From the NCBI GenBank assembly GCA_903835005.1, contig CAILLK010000125.1:19282-83281 (forward strand): DNA of 64,000 bases, written 5' to 3'. Source of the stretch: an uncultured Bacteroidota bacterium (GTDB lineage: Bacteria > Bacteroidota > Bacteroidia > Chitinophagales > Chitinophagaceae). Shown in pieces: positions 9,088 through 18,830 of this stretch. The stretch's first letter is position 1. Every line of letters begins with the position of its first letter. A model generated the notes under the pieces. It was not told the DNA's origin. It made no database searches and saw only the letters and a program-made list of their open reading frames with translations. Made by a program: the position numbers and the translations under genes.

Positions 9088-9185
9088 CTTTTATCAATAC
9101 GGTTTAAAAGTACAGATTTTTATTTATTGCTGCACCGCCTGCATAGTTCCATTACCTGAAATTGTAAATGTTTAGCGTAAGAAAT

Positions 9186-10271
9186 TTATCTTAAACCTCT
9201 TATCCTTCTTATAAATCTTTTGAATGCTGCCTTATCCCAACCAGCAAAACGTCCTCGCTGCACAATCAGCTTATTACTTCCTGGATATTGAAGGTAGTAG
9301 TAAAAAACAGGTTGAGGATGTTCTCTTTCCCAACCCAGTATTTCACCAAACCGGAGATCATTGAATACCAGTGAGTCATGCCGCAACTCAGCGGTATAAT
9401 AACCCTGGGAAAAACGTATCAGGTTCTTTTTGTCAGTCGTATCGCAGGGCATTGAGAGAAGAGATTCGTTTCGGGAGCTATAATGATAGTTCATTACCGG
9501 GTGAGAGTCGAGAATTGAGCTGTAACCCGTTGAGTAGCCGGAGTCTTTTTGTACCACTACATACCACAACAGAATATTGAGCGGTGTGGGGGTAGTGAAA
9601 AAACGACTATACGATTCATTATTGTTCTTAAGGTTTTGCGCTACCCGATTATCTATAACAAGTTTAAACGAAATACTGAGCAGCAGGTAAGCCGAACTCA
9701 GGCTGAGGGCAAGCAAGGACCAAAATTTTCTTTTATTGTAGTTTTTCCGCTTCACCAGCAATACCAGAAAAGCGACCAGCGGCCATATACTCAGCAGCGG
9801 GTCGGCAACAAAAAGCGTATTAAAGGATATCCGGTAATGACTGAATGGTTCAAACCAGCCGGTGCCATATGCATTGAATGCATCGATAAATATATGAATA
9901 AGTATCTGAATACACCAGAAATACAGCCATCGTCGAGAGGTCATTCCGGATGATGAAAACATACGCGCAGAAAGCCTCGCCAGCAATGGGCTTAACAAAA
10001 GAGCAAATAATATAGAATGCGTAAAGCCGCGATGGGCAAGCAGATCAGCGGTAGTGGGCAGCCAGAAGGAAGCTGCAATATCTATATCGGGAATGTTTTG
10101 GGCAAGGGCCCCAAGCAGCAACGCTTTCTTGCCCAGTTGCTTACCTGCTATAGCTTCACCAATGCAGGCGCCTAAAACTATGTGAGTAAGTGTATCCAGA
10201 TAACTATTTAAAGGCAGTGAAATGTAAAAGTATTCAATTAGAATTCTATCTGCTATAAAAAATAGCCTCAA
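9186..10271 (-). CDS. YdjM-family membrane-bound metal-dependent hydrolase (LexA-regulated family, PF04307)
   Basis: 361 residues. The family signature is seen at LDTLTHIVLGACIGEAI and AQNIPDIDI, then LLAHRGFTHSIL; the conserved His and Asp residues (THI, PDID, HRGFTHS) probably bind a metal in the membrane. About five hydrophobic helices are followed by a soluble C-terminal part from about residue 215 to the end. Homologues usually begin with M-D-T-L-T-H, whereas here the ATG is 26 residues upstream and the family start position has CTG, so the true N-terminus is uncertain. It is often annotated as metal-dependent hydrolase, but the reaction is not established. Confidence 0.8.
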   Translation of the reverse strand: MRLFFIADRILIEYFYISLPLNSYLDTLTHIVLGACIGEAIAGKQLGKKALLLGALAQNIPDIDIAASFWLPTTADLLAHRGFTHSILFALLLSPLLARLSARMFSSSGMTSRRWLYFWCIQILIHIFIDAFNAYGTGWFEPFSHYRISFNTLFVADPLLSIWPLVAFLVLLVKRKNYNKRKFWSLLALSLSSAYLLLSISFKLVIDNRVAQNLKNNNESYSRFFTTPTPLNILLWYVVVQKDSGYSTGYSSILDSHPVMNYHYSSRNESLLSMPCDTTDKKNLIRFSQGYYTAELRHDSLVFNDLRFGEILGWEREHPQPVFYYYLQYPGSNKLIVQRGRFAGWDKAAFKRFIRRIRGLR

Positions 10272-10414
10272 TGAAGCTACAAAAATAGATAAGGGGTAAA
10301 TTATTACATTGCACTAAGTTGGATAAATTAAATGAAACAATGGATATTTAGTTTAAACTTGTTATTTTGCAACAATTATTGACACTCATTTCTTGAATTA
10401 ATGTAAATATATAA

Positions 10415-10942
10415 ATGGCTGAAGAGAAAAAAGAATTATGGCTTAAGCTGATGCCGGCCACTACGGTTGTGTTTGCAGTTTGCGCAACCCTATGTACTTT
10501 CAAGGGTGGAGGTTTTAGCAGCAAATCGGTGCTGACCCAGGCCAAGGCTTCGGACCAATGGGCATACTACCAGGCAAAAGGCATTAAACTGGTGATTTGT
10601 GAGCAGCAGAAAGAAAACCTGGAGCTGAACCTTCACGATCAGAAAGACCCGGCATATATTGCCGATCTTGAAAAAAGAATTAATGCCGATGTGGAAAAGA
10701 TAAAAAAATATACTACCGATAAAGATACCATTGAAGCCCAGGCTCATGCACTGGAAGCCCAGCAGGCAGACGCTAAAAACCATGCCGATACCTGTGGTTT
10801 TGGAGTTATTTTCCTGCAGATATCAATACTGTTTTCTTCGATAGCAGCACTGGTAAAGAAGAGCCCTCTGTGGTACCTGAGCCTTGCAGTGGGTATTGCC
10901 GGTATTGTGGAGTTTATAAATGGGTTATTTTTGTTCTGGTAA
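10415..10942 (+). CDS. DUF4337 family membrane protein
   Basis: 175 residues. A transmembrane helix near 13-30 (MPATTVVFAVCATLC) is followed by SKSVLTQAKASDQWAYYQAKGIK, the characteristic DUF4337 segment, then a charged coiled-coil stretch (about 65-125, rich in Glu, Lys, Ala) and two further C-terminal helices (GVIFLQISILFSSIAAL and LWYLSLAVGIAGIVEF). This TM-coil-TM-TM layout is the family's usual form. Function is unknown. The last 18 bp overlap the convergent acetyltransferase gene. Confidence 0.8.
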   Translation: MAEEKKELWLKLMPATTVVFAVCATLCTFKGGGFSSKSVLTQAKASDQWAYYQAKGIKLVICEQQKENLELNLHDQKDPAYIADLEKRINADVEKIKKYTTDKDTIEAQAHALEAQQADAKNHADTCGFGVIFLQISILFSSIAALVKKSPLWYLSLAVGIAGIVEFINGLFLFW

Positions 10943-11425
10943 TGCTTTACTCACTTTCCGTTCATAAATGGGCAGATTAGCTGTTTTAGCAAGGGCTTCG
11001 CTTAAGGCATGACCGGCATCACTGAATGACCAGGTAAACAGGGCTTTTATGGGGTTGTCTTGCCTGATTTTATTTATGGCTTCCATTGCTAATTTCTTTG
11101 CCAGTCCTTTGCGCTGGTATTCTGGCAATATGGATGCCGAACCTAAATAAAGAGCTTCATATTTTACACCTGTTGGTGTGTTACTAAGCAATTGTTTTTC
11201 TGTTATATCCCCATTAATAAATTGCTGCATAATCGCGGTGGTAGTGGGTATACCCATCAGCCAGGCCACAGGCCCGTCGCCCTCCACATATTCGGTCAGA
11301 GTAGCCGGGTGTATGGCATAAAGCCGCTCCCGGTCTTCTTCAGAAACACTGATCTGGCCGGGATCGTTTTTGGTATCAAAAACTTCTCCCACCAGTTGCA
11401 ACATGCGTTGTAAATTATCGGACAT
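10925..11425 (-). CDS. GNAT-family N-acetyltransferase-like protein
   Basis: 166 residues. The acetyl-CoA binding motif A is seen as LYLGSASILPEYQRKGLAKKLAMEAI, with the Q/R-x-x-G-x-A loop as QRKGLA. The preceding beta-strand and following helix fit the GNAT fold. The N-terminal half is acidic and shows no other domain. Substrate cannot be predicted. Its 3' end overlaps the convergent DUF4337 gene by 18 bp, with no room for a separate terminator. Confidence 0.75.
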   Translation of the reverse strand: MSDNLQRMLQLVGEVFDTKNDPGQISVSEEDRERLYAIHPATLTEYVEGDGPVAWLMGIPTTTAIMQQFINGDITEKQLLSNTPTGVKYEALYLGSASILPEYQRKGLAKKLAMEAINKIRQDNPIKALFTWSFSDAGHALSEALAKTANLPIYERKVSKALPEQK

Positions 11426-11487
11426 AAAAGCTTACCTCTTAATTATGTGCAAGGTAAGGAATGATAGTTTTGTGAAAGAAGATTTGT

Positions 11488-12413
11488 TTAATCTTGCACA
11501 AATTTGCCTGAAAAAACTTCACCAGTACAATTATCCAAAATCCGGTAAAAATAGATGCCGGGGGATTTAATAAGATCACCAATTTGTAGTTCCTGTTTGT
11601 TCTGGAATATAGTCTGGGTAATTATCTGGCCAAGGATATTGGTGATGATAAGTGAGCCGTAAGGGATAGAAAATGGAAGTTGGATTACGGAGGATTCGGT
11701 CGTAGGGTTGGGATTTACTTCAGTTTTTTTATTTTTACTAAGCAGATCAATAATTCCTAATCCAAAAGTTAAGGTGCAACTTGTTGTATTATTGAAATAT
11801 GGGCCTACTGTATTGCTGATCGGTGGCGTTGTACCTCTGTAGTTAAAGCAGTTGAGATTTGTAATAGCCTCAAAAGAAAATGGGGCCAGTGGAAAACAAG
11901 GGTCATTTATACTCCCAATCCCCTCAAGTACCGTAATATCATTGGTAAAACTACCAGGACTTATTATTGTTGAATCAATATAAAAGGGATGCATCCTCCA
12001 GGTATGATAAGATAAAAAATTGATCAACACCGAATCTTTTACAGCTACTATATATTTTATATGATTAGTATTAAATGTATCACCAATAGCTAGGTTATAA
12101 TCATACAATAATTGTTCTGTTGTATCACTACCAGGTGCCCTGGTCCAAATTGCATATACTTTTTGAGCTATTGAATCTTCCCTTATATAGGCATAGTCGA
12201 CATCTACTTCATGTCTAAGTTTTCTATAAGCCTTACCCTGAATTATTGTGTCACCTGAATAGAAATCAATATATGGCCATGATATTGGTGGAATTGTAGC
12301 ATTACCCCATAAATAATAATGCCATACATTAGAACTGTCACTAAACCTTATTTTCTGCGCGAAGGACGTAAAGGAAACCAGAATGAGGACAAATAGAAGT
12401 AATTTTTTTTCAT
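11488..12413 (-). CDS. Secreted T9SS-sorted protein, apparent frameshift in an A8 run after the start codon
   Basis: The C-terminal end is a T9SS sorting domain (EVNPNPTTESSVIQLPF, SLIITNILGQII, SPGIYFYRIL, GKFVQD). The reading frame stays open upstream to about 12410, where it encodes a perfect signal peptide core (KLLLFVLILVSFTSFAQ). The only suitable ATG (12411-12413) is out of that frame: it is followed by eight A residues, while nine (or six) would join ATG to the signal peptide. An in-frame TAA lies just upstream, so no alternative ATG exists. The product of about 308 residues would be made only after slippage, by phase variation, or if the run was misread. A TTG at 12108 would give a 206-residue product without a signal peptide, unlikely for a T9SS cargo. 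Confidence 0.7.
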
Positions 12414-12705
12414 CTGGGGTAATCTTAGATTAAATGAAGGTACAATAAATTATATCCACAATAATTATGCCAGATAATAATATTTTAGGCTTCCCGCTGA
12501 TTTACAACAAATACCCTTTAAATATCGGTATTTGTAGGATTTGCGGTCTTAAATAAGAGCTTTGCAAATTGCGACCTCGTACCTCTGCGTGAGATTTCTC
12601 TATGCCCTTTTATTTTGTCTGATTGGATAAAAACAATTAGCTCCGTCCTTGAGTTAAAAGCTATTTTTAATGAGAGGCAAGTGCAAAAGTAGAGTAACAT
12701 GAATA

Positions 12706-13089
12706 TTACTCCACAGGAGGAATCAAGGCATTTTTCAACTCATTCAAGAACATCTTCCTGGTTTTTCTTGAAAAATTCTTAACAAACTTCCTGCCATGGC
12801 TGGCACGTATGGCTACACGCATGGTGTTCTCCCTTTTGCCCTCTTTGGCAATAACAGATAGAGATTCATGATTTTTGTAATAAAAGCCGGATTCAAGATA
12901 AAGATGGTATGGGGTATCAGTCTGAACTTTTGTATCCAGTTGCCCGAAAGTGTTGCTGAAATTACTCACATCGTATATCACTTTTTCACTGCTTTCACTT
13001 AAAGGCAGATGATAAACCATCTTTGAAACCCCGCAACTGGCAAGTAAAAACAATGTAGCAATAAAACCGATACTCTTAATATTATTCAT
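12706..13089 (-). CDS. Small hypothetical lipoprotein
   Basis: 127 residues with a lipoprotein signal peptide: MNNIKSIGFIATLFLLASCG, where LASC is the lipobox and Cys19 the lipidated residue. The mature part is a single small domain rich in Tyr, Ser and Lys with a basic stretch (RASHGRKFVKNFSRKTRKMF) near the C-terminus. I recognise no family. It is monocistronic; the flanking 129-bp and 292-bp gaps show nothing else. Confidence 0.65.
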   Translation of the reverse strand: MNNIKSIGFIATLFLLASCGVSKMVYHLPLSESSEKVIYDVSNFSNTFGQLDTKVQTDTPYHLYLESGFYYKNHESLSVIAKEGKRENTMRVAIRASHGRKFVKNFSRKTRKMFLNELKNALIPPVE

Positions 13090-13218
13090 GAACTATGGTT
13101 TGAAATTGGGAAATACAATAAGGTATTTGGCTTTAAAAGTATAAAATATCCTTAAACAAACCAAGATTTCAGAGCACCTGAATTTATCACCAGTTTTATG
13201 TACTCCCGGCATACATTT

Positions 13219-14151
13219 TTAACTGAACAGTTCTTCAAAGCTTTGCTCCAGAAAGACACGAATCATATCCCTTCTATATTTCCGCGAATAGAAATCATTA
13301 TCCACTACCCTGGTTTTCTGCAGTGCACTTTTTATGTAGTCCACTTTATTGCCATCTGTCCTGCCTTTTATCAATACCGGCTTAGGGTCAACACCACCTA
13401 TTACCATTCTCAAATTACCGTGTTTATCTGCAGAGACTGCTGTAGTCAGTGAAGTGAAATCAACGGCAAGCCTCGGCCTCAGCTTCTTAAAAACGATCCT
13501 GAAATCATGTCCCAGAGGTAGAATAATATTCAGTATCAGCGCGGTCTCCGGCAGGTTCCTGGGCTGTATGCCATCACCGGTATAAATGCTTTCCAGGTCG
13601 GCAAAGTGAGTGCCATCTATATCCGCTATTTCCAGTTGTGCGCTTGCACTTATCAGCACCGGGGCAGTATCTGAAACAAACTTGGAGAAGCAGGCTTTTT
13701 TACCACCTGTGGCTATACACACATCCCCATCGCACTTAAGGCAATACCCTACTGCCTCACGCCACCACTCACTCTGGTTATAAAAGGAGCATCTGTTTTC
13801 GCAGAGCACATTTCCGCCAATGGTTGCTGTTTTGCGGAGCATCGGTGATGCCACTTCCCTGGCCGCAACAAGAAGAGTGGGAAAGTGGTCCTGTAAGATT
13901 AGATGTTTAGCGAGATCATCCAACCGAACCAGCGCACCTATCTTTACATGGCTTTCTGTAACGGTAACCTGTTTCATTTCGGCAATACCGGTAATATCTA
14001 TCAGGCAGTTGCATTCCTTATTGCCCTGGTATTTATTCACCAGCACATCAGTGCCACCGGCCAGATAACAAAAATCATCCTTATGCGCATAAGCCATGCT
14101 GATGGCTTCATCGGCAGTAGCCGGCTTAATATAAATTTTCTCTGCTACCAT
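13219..14151 (-). CDS. FAD-binding subunit of a xanthine-oxidase-family enzyme, with an HcrB-like Fe-S insertion
   Basis: 310 residues. FAD-binding motifs YLAGGTDVLV (29-38) and the TATIGGNV loop (108-115) are those of the medium FAD subunit of molybdenum hydroxylases. Between residues 117 and 154 there is a Cys-rich insertion; Cys121, 137, 145 and 154 have spacing 16, 8, 9. From memory, this is the spacing of the [4Fe-4S] ligands in the beta subunit of 4-hydroxybenzoyl-CoA reductase, and the insertion is absent from ordinary xanthine dehydrogenase. Residues 170-300 are the CO-dehydrogenase flavoprotein C-terminal domain. Its start codon is 2 bp past the stop of the Mo subunit gene, so the two are translationally linked. 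Confidence 0.88.
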   Translation of the reverse strand: MVAEKIYIKPATADEAISMAYAHKDDFCYLAGGTDVLVNKYQGNKECNCLIDITGIAEMKQVTVTESHVKIGALVRLDDLAKHLILQDHFPTLLVAAREVASPMLRKTATIGGNVLCENRCSFYNQSEWWREAVGYCLKCDGDVCIATGGKKACFSKFVSDTAPVLISASAQLEIADIDGTHFADLESIYTGDGIQPRNLPETALILNIILPLGHDFRIVFKKLRPRLAVDFTSLTTAVSADKHGNLRMVIGGVDPKPVLIKGRTDGNKVDYIKSALQKTRVVDNDFYSRKYRRDMIRVFLEQSFEELFS

Positions 14152-14153
14152 AA

Positions 14154-16961
14154 TTATACGGCCATTTGATCTGTTAACACTGATTTCTGTTTCAGCAATG
14201 CCAAAACATCTTCCGATTTAATGGGCAGGTGGGTAATCCTTATCCCCACAGCATCAAAGATGGCATTGGCAATTGCCGGTATTACTGGGTGTATAGCCCC
14301 CTCACCGCATTCCTTGGCCCCGAAAGGCCCTTCAGGGTCCATGGTTTCAATGATGTTGGTATGTATTTCAGGGGTATCCAGCGTGGTGGGAATTTTGTAA
14401 TCAATAAAGTTGTTATTCACAAGCAGCCCGTTATAGTACCTCATCTCTTCGCTCATGGCCTGCCCTATGCCCATATGCCACGAGCCTTCCAGTTGCCCTT
14501 CCACAGCCATTGGGTTCAGCGCCCTGCCGCAATCATGTGCGCCCCATACATTCAGCAGCCGCACATGCCCGGTTTGGATATCCACCTTCACCTCTGCTAC
14601 ACATGCACCGAAACTATAGGACGGACTCAACCCGGCCCCCGACCCCTTGAAATCACCGCCCAGCTTGGGTGAAATGTATTTACCGCTCACACTCACAGCG
14701 CCTCTGTTGGCAGTGAGTATTTCTATTGCTTCTATCCAGGAAAGGGCAATTGATTTATCATTACTATATACCTTTTCTTCCGAGAAATTCAGTTCGCTTG
14801 CCTCAATACCTTTCTTTATGGATATGGCATCGGCAATTTCAGTTCTCAGATTTTCAGCAGCATTCTTAGCTGCATTACCTGCCATAAATGTTACCCGGCT
14901 TGAGTAACTGCCCAGGTCAACAGGAGTAAGCAAGGTATCGGCAGCTACCACAAATATTTTATCCAGGTTGATGCCCAGCACTTCAGCTACGATGATGGCC
15001 AGCATAGTATCGCTGCCCTGCCCAATGTCGTTGGCGCCTGAAGTTATTAATACACGTCCGTCAAAATCAACTTTCAAATGCACTGTAGATTGGGGCAGTT
15101 CATTCCAGATAATAGGCAGCGCACTGCCGCTGATAAAGAATCCGCAACCCACCCCAAGGCCGTGCCCATAGTCCATTTTACCATGCCTGTTAGCCCACTC
15201 AGACTGATCAGCAACCTTCTGCAAAGATTCCCTGCTGCCGTTGGATGTGATGCGGTAATGCCCCACAGTGAGGGTATTGGAGTCGAGGAAATTTTTCATT
15301 CTCATTTCCACCGGGTCCATATTTATCCGGTGGGCAATATCATCAATCAGCGATTCTACTGCAAAGCGGGAGTTAACTGCTCCATGCCCGCGCATGGCGC
15401 CGCATTGAGGCTTATTGGTATAAACCCTTATTGTTTTAAAACCGAAATTATCGAGTTTATAGGGAGCCTGCAGCAGCACCCCATTGTAATAGGATGTTAC
15501 CACTCCAAAGCTGCCATAGGCCCCACCATCAATAGCTATATCAGCATCCAGCACTTTAAGGTAACCCTCATTATCTGCCCCAAGGCTGATGGTCATTTTT
15601 GAAGGGTGCCGGCCATGGTTGTTCAGGAACACTTCTTCACGAGTAAGGCATACCCTTACCGGCTTACGGGTTTTCCTGGCTATATGCGATATGATGATCT
15701 CATGCGGAAAAGGATCTCCCTTGCCACCAAAACCACCACCAATATAAGGTTTAATAACCCGCACCCTGCTCAGTGGCACTTCCATTGTTTTTGCCAGGGC
15801 ACGTTGCAGATAGTGAGTAACCTGGGTTGCAGTTATTATGGTAAGTCCGTTCTCATCCCAGAAGGCGGTAGCTGCATGGGGTTCTGTAAACCCATGGTTG
15901 ATCCCCTCAAACCCGAACGACATTTTACTCACCACATCGGCATCCATCAATCCCTGCGCCTGGTCGCCAAACCGCAATTCTGCTTTCTTATGAATATTGT
16001 TATTAAACTTGCCGTATGCATGTATCTTTTCATTTTGCCCGATATCATTTATAGAATCTTCGATGGTCAGAAATTCCTTGATGGGCGCGTATTTTACCAA
16101 TATCCGTTTACAGGCCGCAGCCGCAATTTTTTCAGTATCGGCCGCAACAGCCGCAACAATCTCCCCAACATACCTGGTTTTTTCAATAGCCATAGCTGTT
16201 TCATCCTGCGATATAGGCAGTACGCCAAAGGTTACCGGCAATTCCTCACCGGTGGCTACATATCTTACACCTTCCATTTTCAGCGCTTCCGATTTATCAA
16301 TATGCGTTATCAGTGCATGTGGGTAAATGCTCCTCAGGAATTTTACATGCAGGGCGTCCTTCCTCTGGTAGTCATCTGCATAGTCTGCCAGGCCCTGTAC
16401 CTTTTTAGTGGCTTCAATATAGGGTCGGCTCACACCCACAATTTTGTTGGGCGCTTCATTTGGCCGTGGAGCAGGAGGTGTAATTTCTTTATATTTATGC
16501 TGCGTTTCTTTTACAAACGCTGTAACAGCTTCAATAATCTTTTTATACCCGGTGCACCTGCAGATATTTCCCGAAAGTGCAAGCTTAATTTCGTCAACTG
16601 TAGGATTGGGGTTATTTTGCAGGAAATCTATAGCAGTCAATACCATACCTGGCGTGCAGAAACCGCATTGTATAGCTCCCTTCTCCACAAACAATTCCTG
16701 AAGCCTGTGCAATCCTTCAGCTGTTGCCACGCCTTCGATAGTAGTTATTTTAGCGCCGTCGAAACGCATGGCGGGTGTGATGCAACCCAAAACTGCTTCG
16801 CCGTTTACCAATATGGTACACGCACCACAACTGCCTTGCGAACATCCCTGCTTAGTACCGGTAAGCCCGGTTTTATTCCGGATCACATCCGAAAGCATAT
16901 CATGTTCCCCGACAATAACCTGGTGTTTCTTACCATTAATATAAAAGGTGGCCTGTGTCAT
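14154..16961 (-). CDS. Molybdenum hydroxylase: fused [2Fe-2S] and Mo-cofactor subunits, 4-hydroxybenzoyl-CoA reductase/xanthine dehydrogenase family
   Basis: 935 residues. The first 155 are the small subunit: plant-type cluster ligands Cys40, 45, 48, 60 (GCSQGSCGAC) and the second cluster Cys99, 102, 134, 136 (CGFC, ICRCTG). A Pro-rich linker (about 160-175) leads to the Mo-pterin large subunit: ring-hammerhead domain, then IGGGFGGKGDPF, the GAMRGHGAVNSRFAVE segment and near the end GPFGAKECGEG, which carries the catalytic Glu. The two subunits are usually separate in 4-hydroxybenzoyl-CoA reductase. With the downstream FAD/[4Fe-4S] protein this makes a complete cytosolic enzyme. The substrate is open: an aromatic CoA ester, purine or aldehyde. 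No Mo-cofactor maturation gene lies nearby. Confidence 0.9.
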   Translation of the reverse strand: MTQATFYINGKKHQVIVGEHDMLSDVIRNKTGLTGTKQGCSQGSCGACTILVNGEAVLGCITPAMRFDGAKITTIEGVATAEGLHRLQELFVEKGAIQCGFCTPGMVLTAIDFLQNNPNPTVDEIKLALSGNICRCTGYKKIIEAVTAFVKETQHKYKEITPPAPRPNEAPNKIVGVSRPYIEATKKVQGLADYADDYQRKDALHVKFLRSIYPHALITHIDKSEALKMEGVRYVATGEELPVTFGVLPISQDETAMAIEKTRYVGEIVAAVAADTEKIAAAACKRILVKYAPIKEFLTIEDSINDIGQNEKIHAYGKFNNNIHKKAELRFGDQAQGLMDADVVSKMSFGFEGINHGFTEPHAATAFWDENGLTIITATQVTHYLQRALAKTMEVPLSRVRVIKPYIGGGFGGKGDPFPHEIIISHIARKTRKPVRVCLTREEVFLNNHGRHPSKMTISLGADNEGYLKVLDADIAIDGGAYGSFGVVTSYYNGVLLQAPYKLDNFGFKTIRVYTNKPQCGAMRGHGAVNSRFAVESLIDDIAHRINMDPVEMRMKNFLDSNTLTVGHYRITSNGSRESLQKVADQSEWANRHGKMDYGHGLGVGCGFFISGSALPIIWNELPQSTVHLKVDFDGRVLITSGANDIGQGSDTMLAIIVAEVLGINLDKIFVVAADTLLTPVDLGSYSSRVTFMAGNAAKNAAENLRTEIADAISIKKGIEASELNFSEEKVYSNDKSIALSWIEAIEILTANRGAVSVSGKYISPKLGGDFKGSGAGLSPSYSFGACVAEVKVDIQTGHVRLLNVWGAHDCGRALNPMAVEGQLEGSWHMGIGQAMSEEMRYYNGLLVNNNFIDYKIPTTLDTPEIHTNIIETMDPEGPFGAKECGEGAIHPVIPAIANAIFDAVGIRITHLPIKSEDVLALLKQKSVLTDQMAV

Positions 16962-17169
16962 AAGCTACAAAAAATAAAAAGACCAAGTAATAACCGTTTA
17001 ACCTTTTTTTTTATGACAGAGGTCATCCCTGTTTATGACGGATGTCAGAGATAATCTGATTAGACTTTCTGAACCAATTAAGTTCTTCTAATCCCGAAAA
17101 TCTGCTTTCAGCATCAATATATCGTTTAAGATTATTGCAAATAATACTGACAATGAATAGATTCCTTCC

Positions 17170-17643
17170 TTAAGATTCTTGTTGTTGAATTATCTTTTTG
17201 ATACTCACAATCTGCCCCAGATGATAATGGGTGTGCTCAATAATCCCCTGTAGATTGCGATAGTAATTACCATATTTTACATCAATAAAAGGCTCCCATA
17301 ATTTAGCCTCCGGAATATGCTCTGCCAGGCCTGCAAAAATTTCCGCTTCAGTAAAAGTCTTGTTCAACAAGGCTTCCCAGTCGACCTGAGACCGTATGGG
17401 TGGCAGGTTGAAACTAAATTCGTCTTTGGCATTAAGGGGCGCACCAAGCAATACCTTTGTAACCTCGCTGATATAATAATTAATATGGTAAACCAGTGTG
17501 GCTATAGAATTAAGCGAATAAACCTGAGTTGTAGCCTGCTGCCAGGTTACACCAGCCAGGGTATCTTTCAGGTTCACAGTAGTCCAGTTGCCACCTGTAT
17601 GCACATCTCGCAGATGCTTGGCTAAATGTTGTGGAAGATTCAA
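17170..17643 (-). CDS. DinB-family protein (DinB/DUF1572 type)
   Basis: 157 residues forming a four-helix DinB-like bundle. Conserved His positions that would bind a metal are seen at LVYHINYYI (first) and IEHTHYHLGQI (second and third), the usual H...HxxxH pattern. DinB proteins of this group are small cytosolic metalloproteins, some acting as thiol-dependent S-transferases; the role here is unknown. Monocistronic, with short AT-rich gaps on both sides that show no other feature. Confidence 0.82.
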   Translation of the reverse strand: MNLPQHLAKHLRDVHTGGNWTTVNLKDTLAGVTWQQATTQVYSLNSIATLVYHINYYISEVTKVLLGAPLNAKDEFSFNLPPIRSQVDWEALLNKTFTEAEIFAGLAEHIPEAKLWEPFIDVKYGNYYRNLQGIIEHTHYHLGQIVSIKKIIQQQES

Positions 17644-17922
17644 TTTAATTAAAATTTTAAGCAGGAATGTTGTTTATCTGATTTTAAAGAATAGTTCAAC
17701 CAAAGCTAACAAAAGAGGGAATATTATCCAGCGAAAATTCAGGAACGTTTTGGGAAATAATTACGCCTCGTTCATTGGTTCAATTGGCAAGATTAACTGA
17801 CACCCACCAATACCTTATTTCCTTGCCGCAAATCGCAAATGAAAAATTACCCCTTTAAATTTTTCTTTTGCAATCACATCCATCCTCAATATCTTTCCGG
17901 AAATTTTTAACCCGGCCTGAAC

Positions 17923-18825
17923 ATGCAGTACATTTCGCCCTTAACATTTTTACCAGCCGGTACACTTGCTTCATTCAACAGCAGGGAGTTGAAGCTGGCA
18001 AAAAATAAAATGCTGGCTGAGTTTGAACTGACCGGTTCTACCAGCATTCAGATCGGGGGTAAGGAAATGACCCGCAACGACGTGCTTAAAATGTTCGATC
18101 AGTTGGGGCAGGCCGGCGATCTGGAATATCATGCCCTGGTAGTAACTGACCCTATTCTTCTGCACTTCCTTGAAAACCAGGAAATACAGCCAGGCGAAAA
18201 ATTCAGTCTGTCAGATGTACAGACAACCCCTGAATTTATTGAGTGGATCAGCCCTTTTTTCAGTTGGGCATTTAAAAAAGCTACCCTTCGTATTTTCCGC
18301 GATGTAAAACCCGAAGAGTTCGAAACCCTGGTCATCAACCCGGCCTACATGACCGAAAAAGATGCATGGGAGGCCTGGAGTGGCGTGGAAAATTACCTGC
18401 AAATGGTGCTGTCCTCTTTCAGGGACATTAATAAATCTAAATACCAGTCTTCGCTCGATGTGGCAAAATATGCGGGGTATAATTTTATATGGCTGCTCTG
18501 CAACTTACCCGAAGATCGATTTTTCCAGCTCATCAATGCTTATGCCTACGAAGTAATGCAGTTGGCTATTAAGCAATTCAACAATAATAAAAGAGATTCC
18601 GCCTTCGAATTAATGGGCTATGCCCGGTCATTACATGTTTCGGAAGAAGTAATGAAAGACCTGCTCAATAAAGAAGAAGAAATGCAGAACATAATGAAGA
18701 AAAGCAGAAAATCTGAAACCAACAATAATTTCTGGTGGATAGTGCGCATAATCTTACTGATTGCTTATGCACTCTCCAGGGTAGCCACCTGCGACCAGAT
18801 ACATCCTTACGAAATCCGTCATTAG
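17923..18825 (+). CDS. Hypothetical protein, C-terminal membrane anchor, convergent with Hsp70-like gene
   Basis: 300 residues, no family recognised. Residues 1-60 begin MQYISPLTFLPAGTLASFNSR and contain IQIGGKEMTRNDVLKMFDQL; the centre is helical with many aromatic residues (PFFSWAFKKATLRIF, YNFIWLLCNLPEDRFFQLI). A charged coil (NKEEEMQNIMKKSRKSE) precedes a single C-terminal transmembrane helix (WWIVRIILLIAYALS), so it is a probable tail-anchored protein facing the cytosol. It ends 5 bp from the Hsp70-like gene on the other strand. Co-location with the Hsp70/GrpE-like pair suggests, but does not show, a common function. Confidence 0.6.
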   Translation: MQYISPLTFLPAGTLASFNSRELKLAKNKMLAEFELTGSTSIQIGGKEMTRNDVLKMFDQLGQAGDLEYHALVVTDPILLHFLENQEIQPGEKFSLSDVQTTPEFIEWISPFFSWAFKKATLRIFRDVKPEEFETLVINPAYMTEKDAWEAWSGVENYLQMVLSSFRDINKSKYQSSLDVAKYAGYNFIWLLCNLPEDRFFQLINAYAYEVMQLAIKQFNNNKRDSAFELMGYARSLHVSEEVMKDLLNKEEEMQNIMKKSRKSETNNNFWWIVRIILLIAYALSRVATCDQIHPYEIRH

Positions 18826-18830
18826 CAGTG

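Noticed and set aside
12518..12700. 60-residue minus-strand frame
   Set aside because: No homology signal, no signal peptide, lies in a spacer.
15606..17054. 482-residue frame antisense to the Mo hydroxylase
   Set aside because: Complete overlap with a conserved enzyme gene, no domain, Cys/His/Tyr-rich shadow composition.
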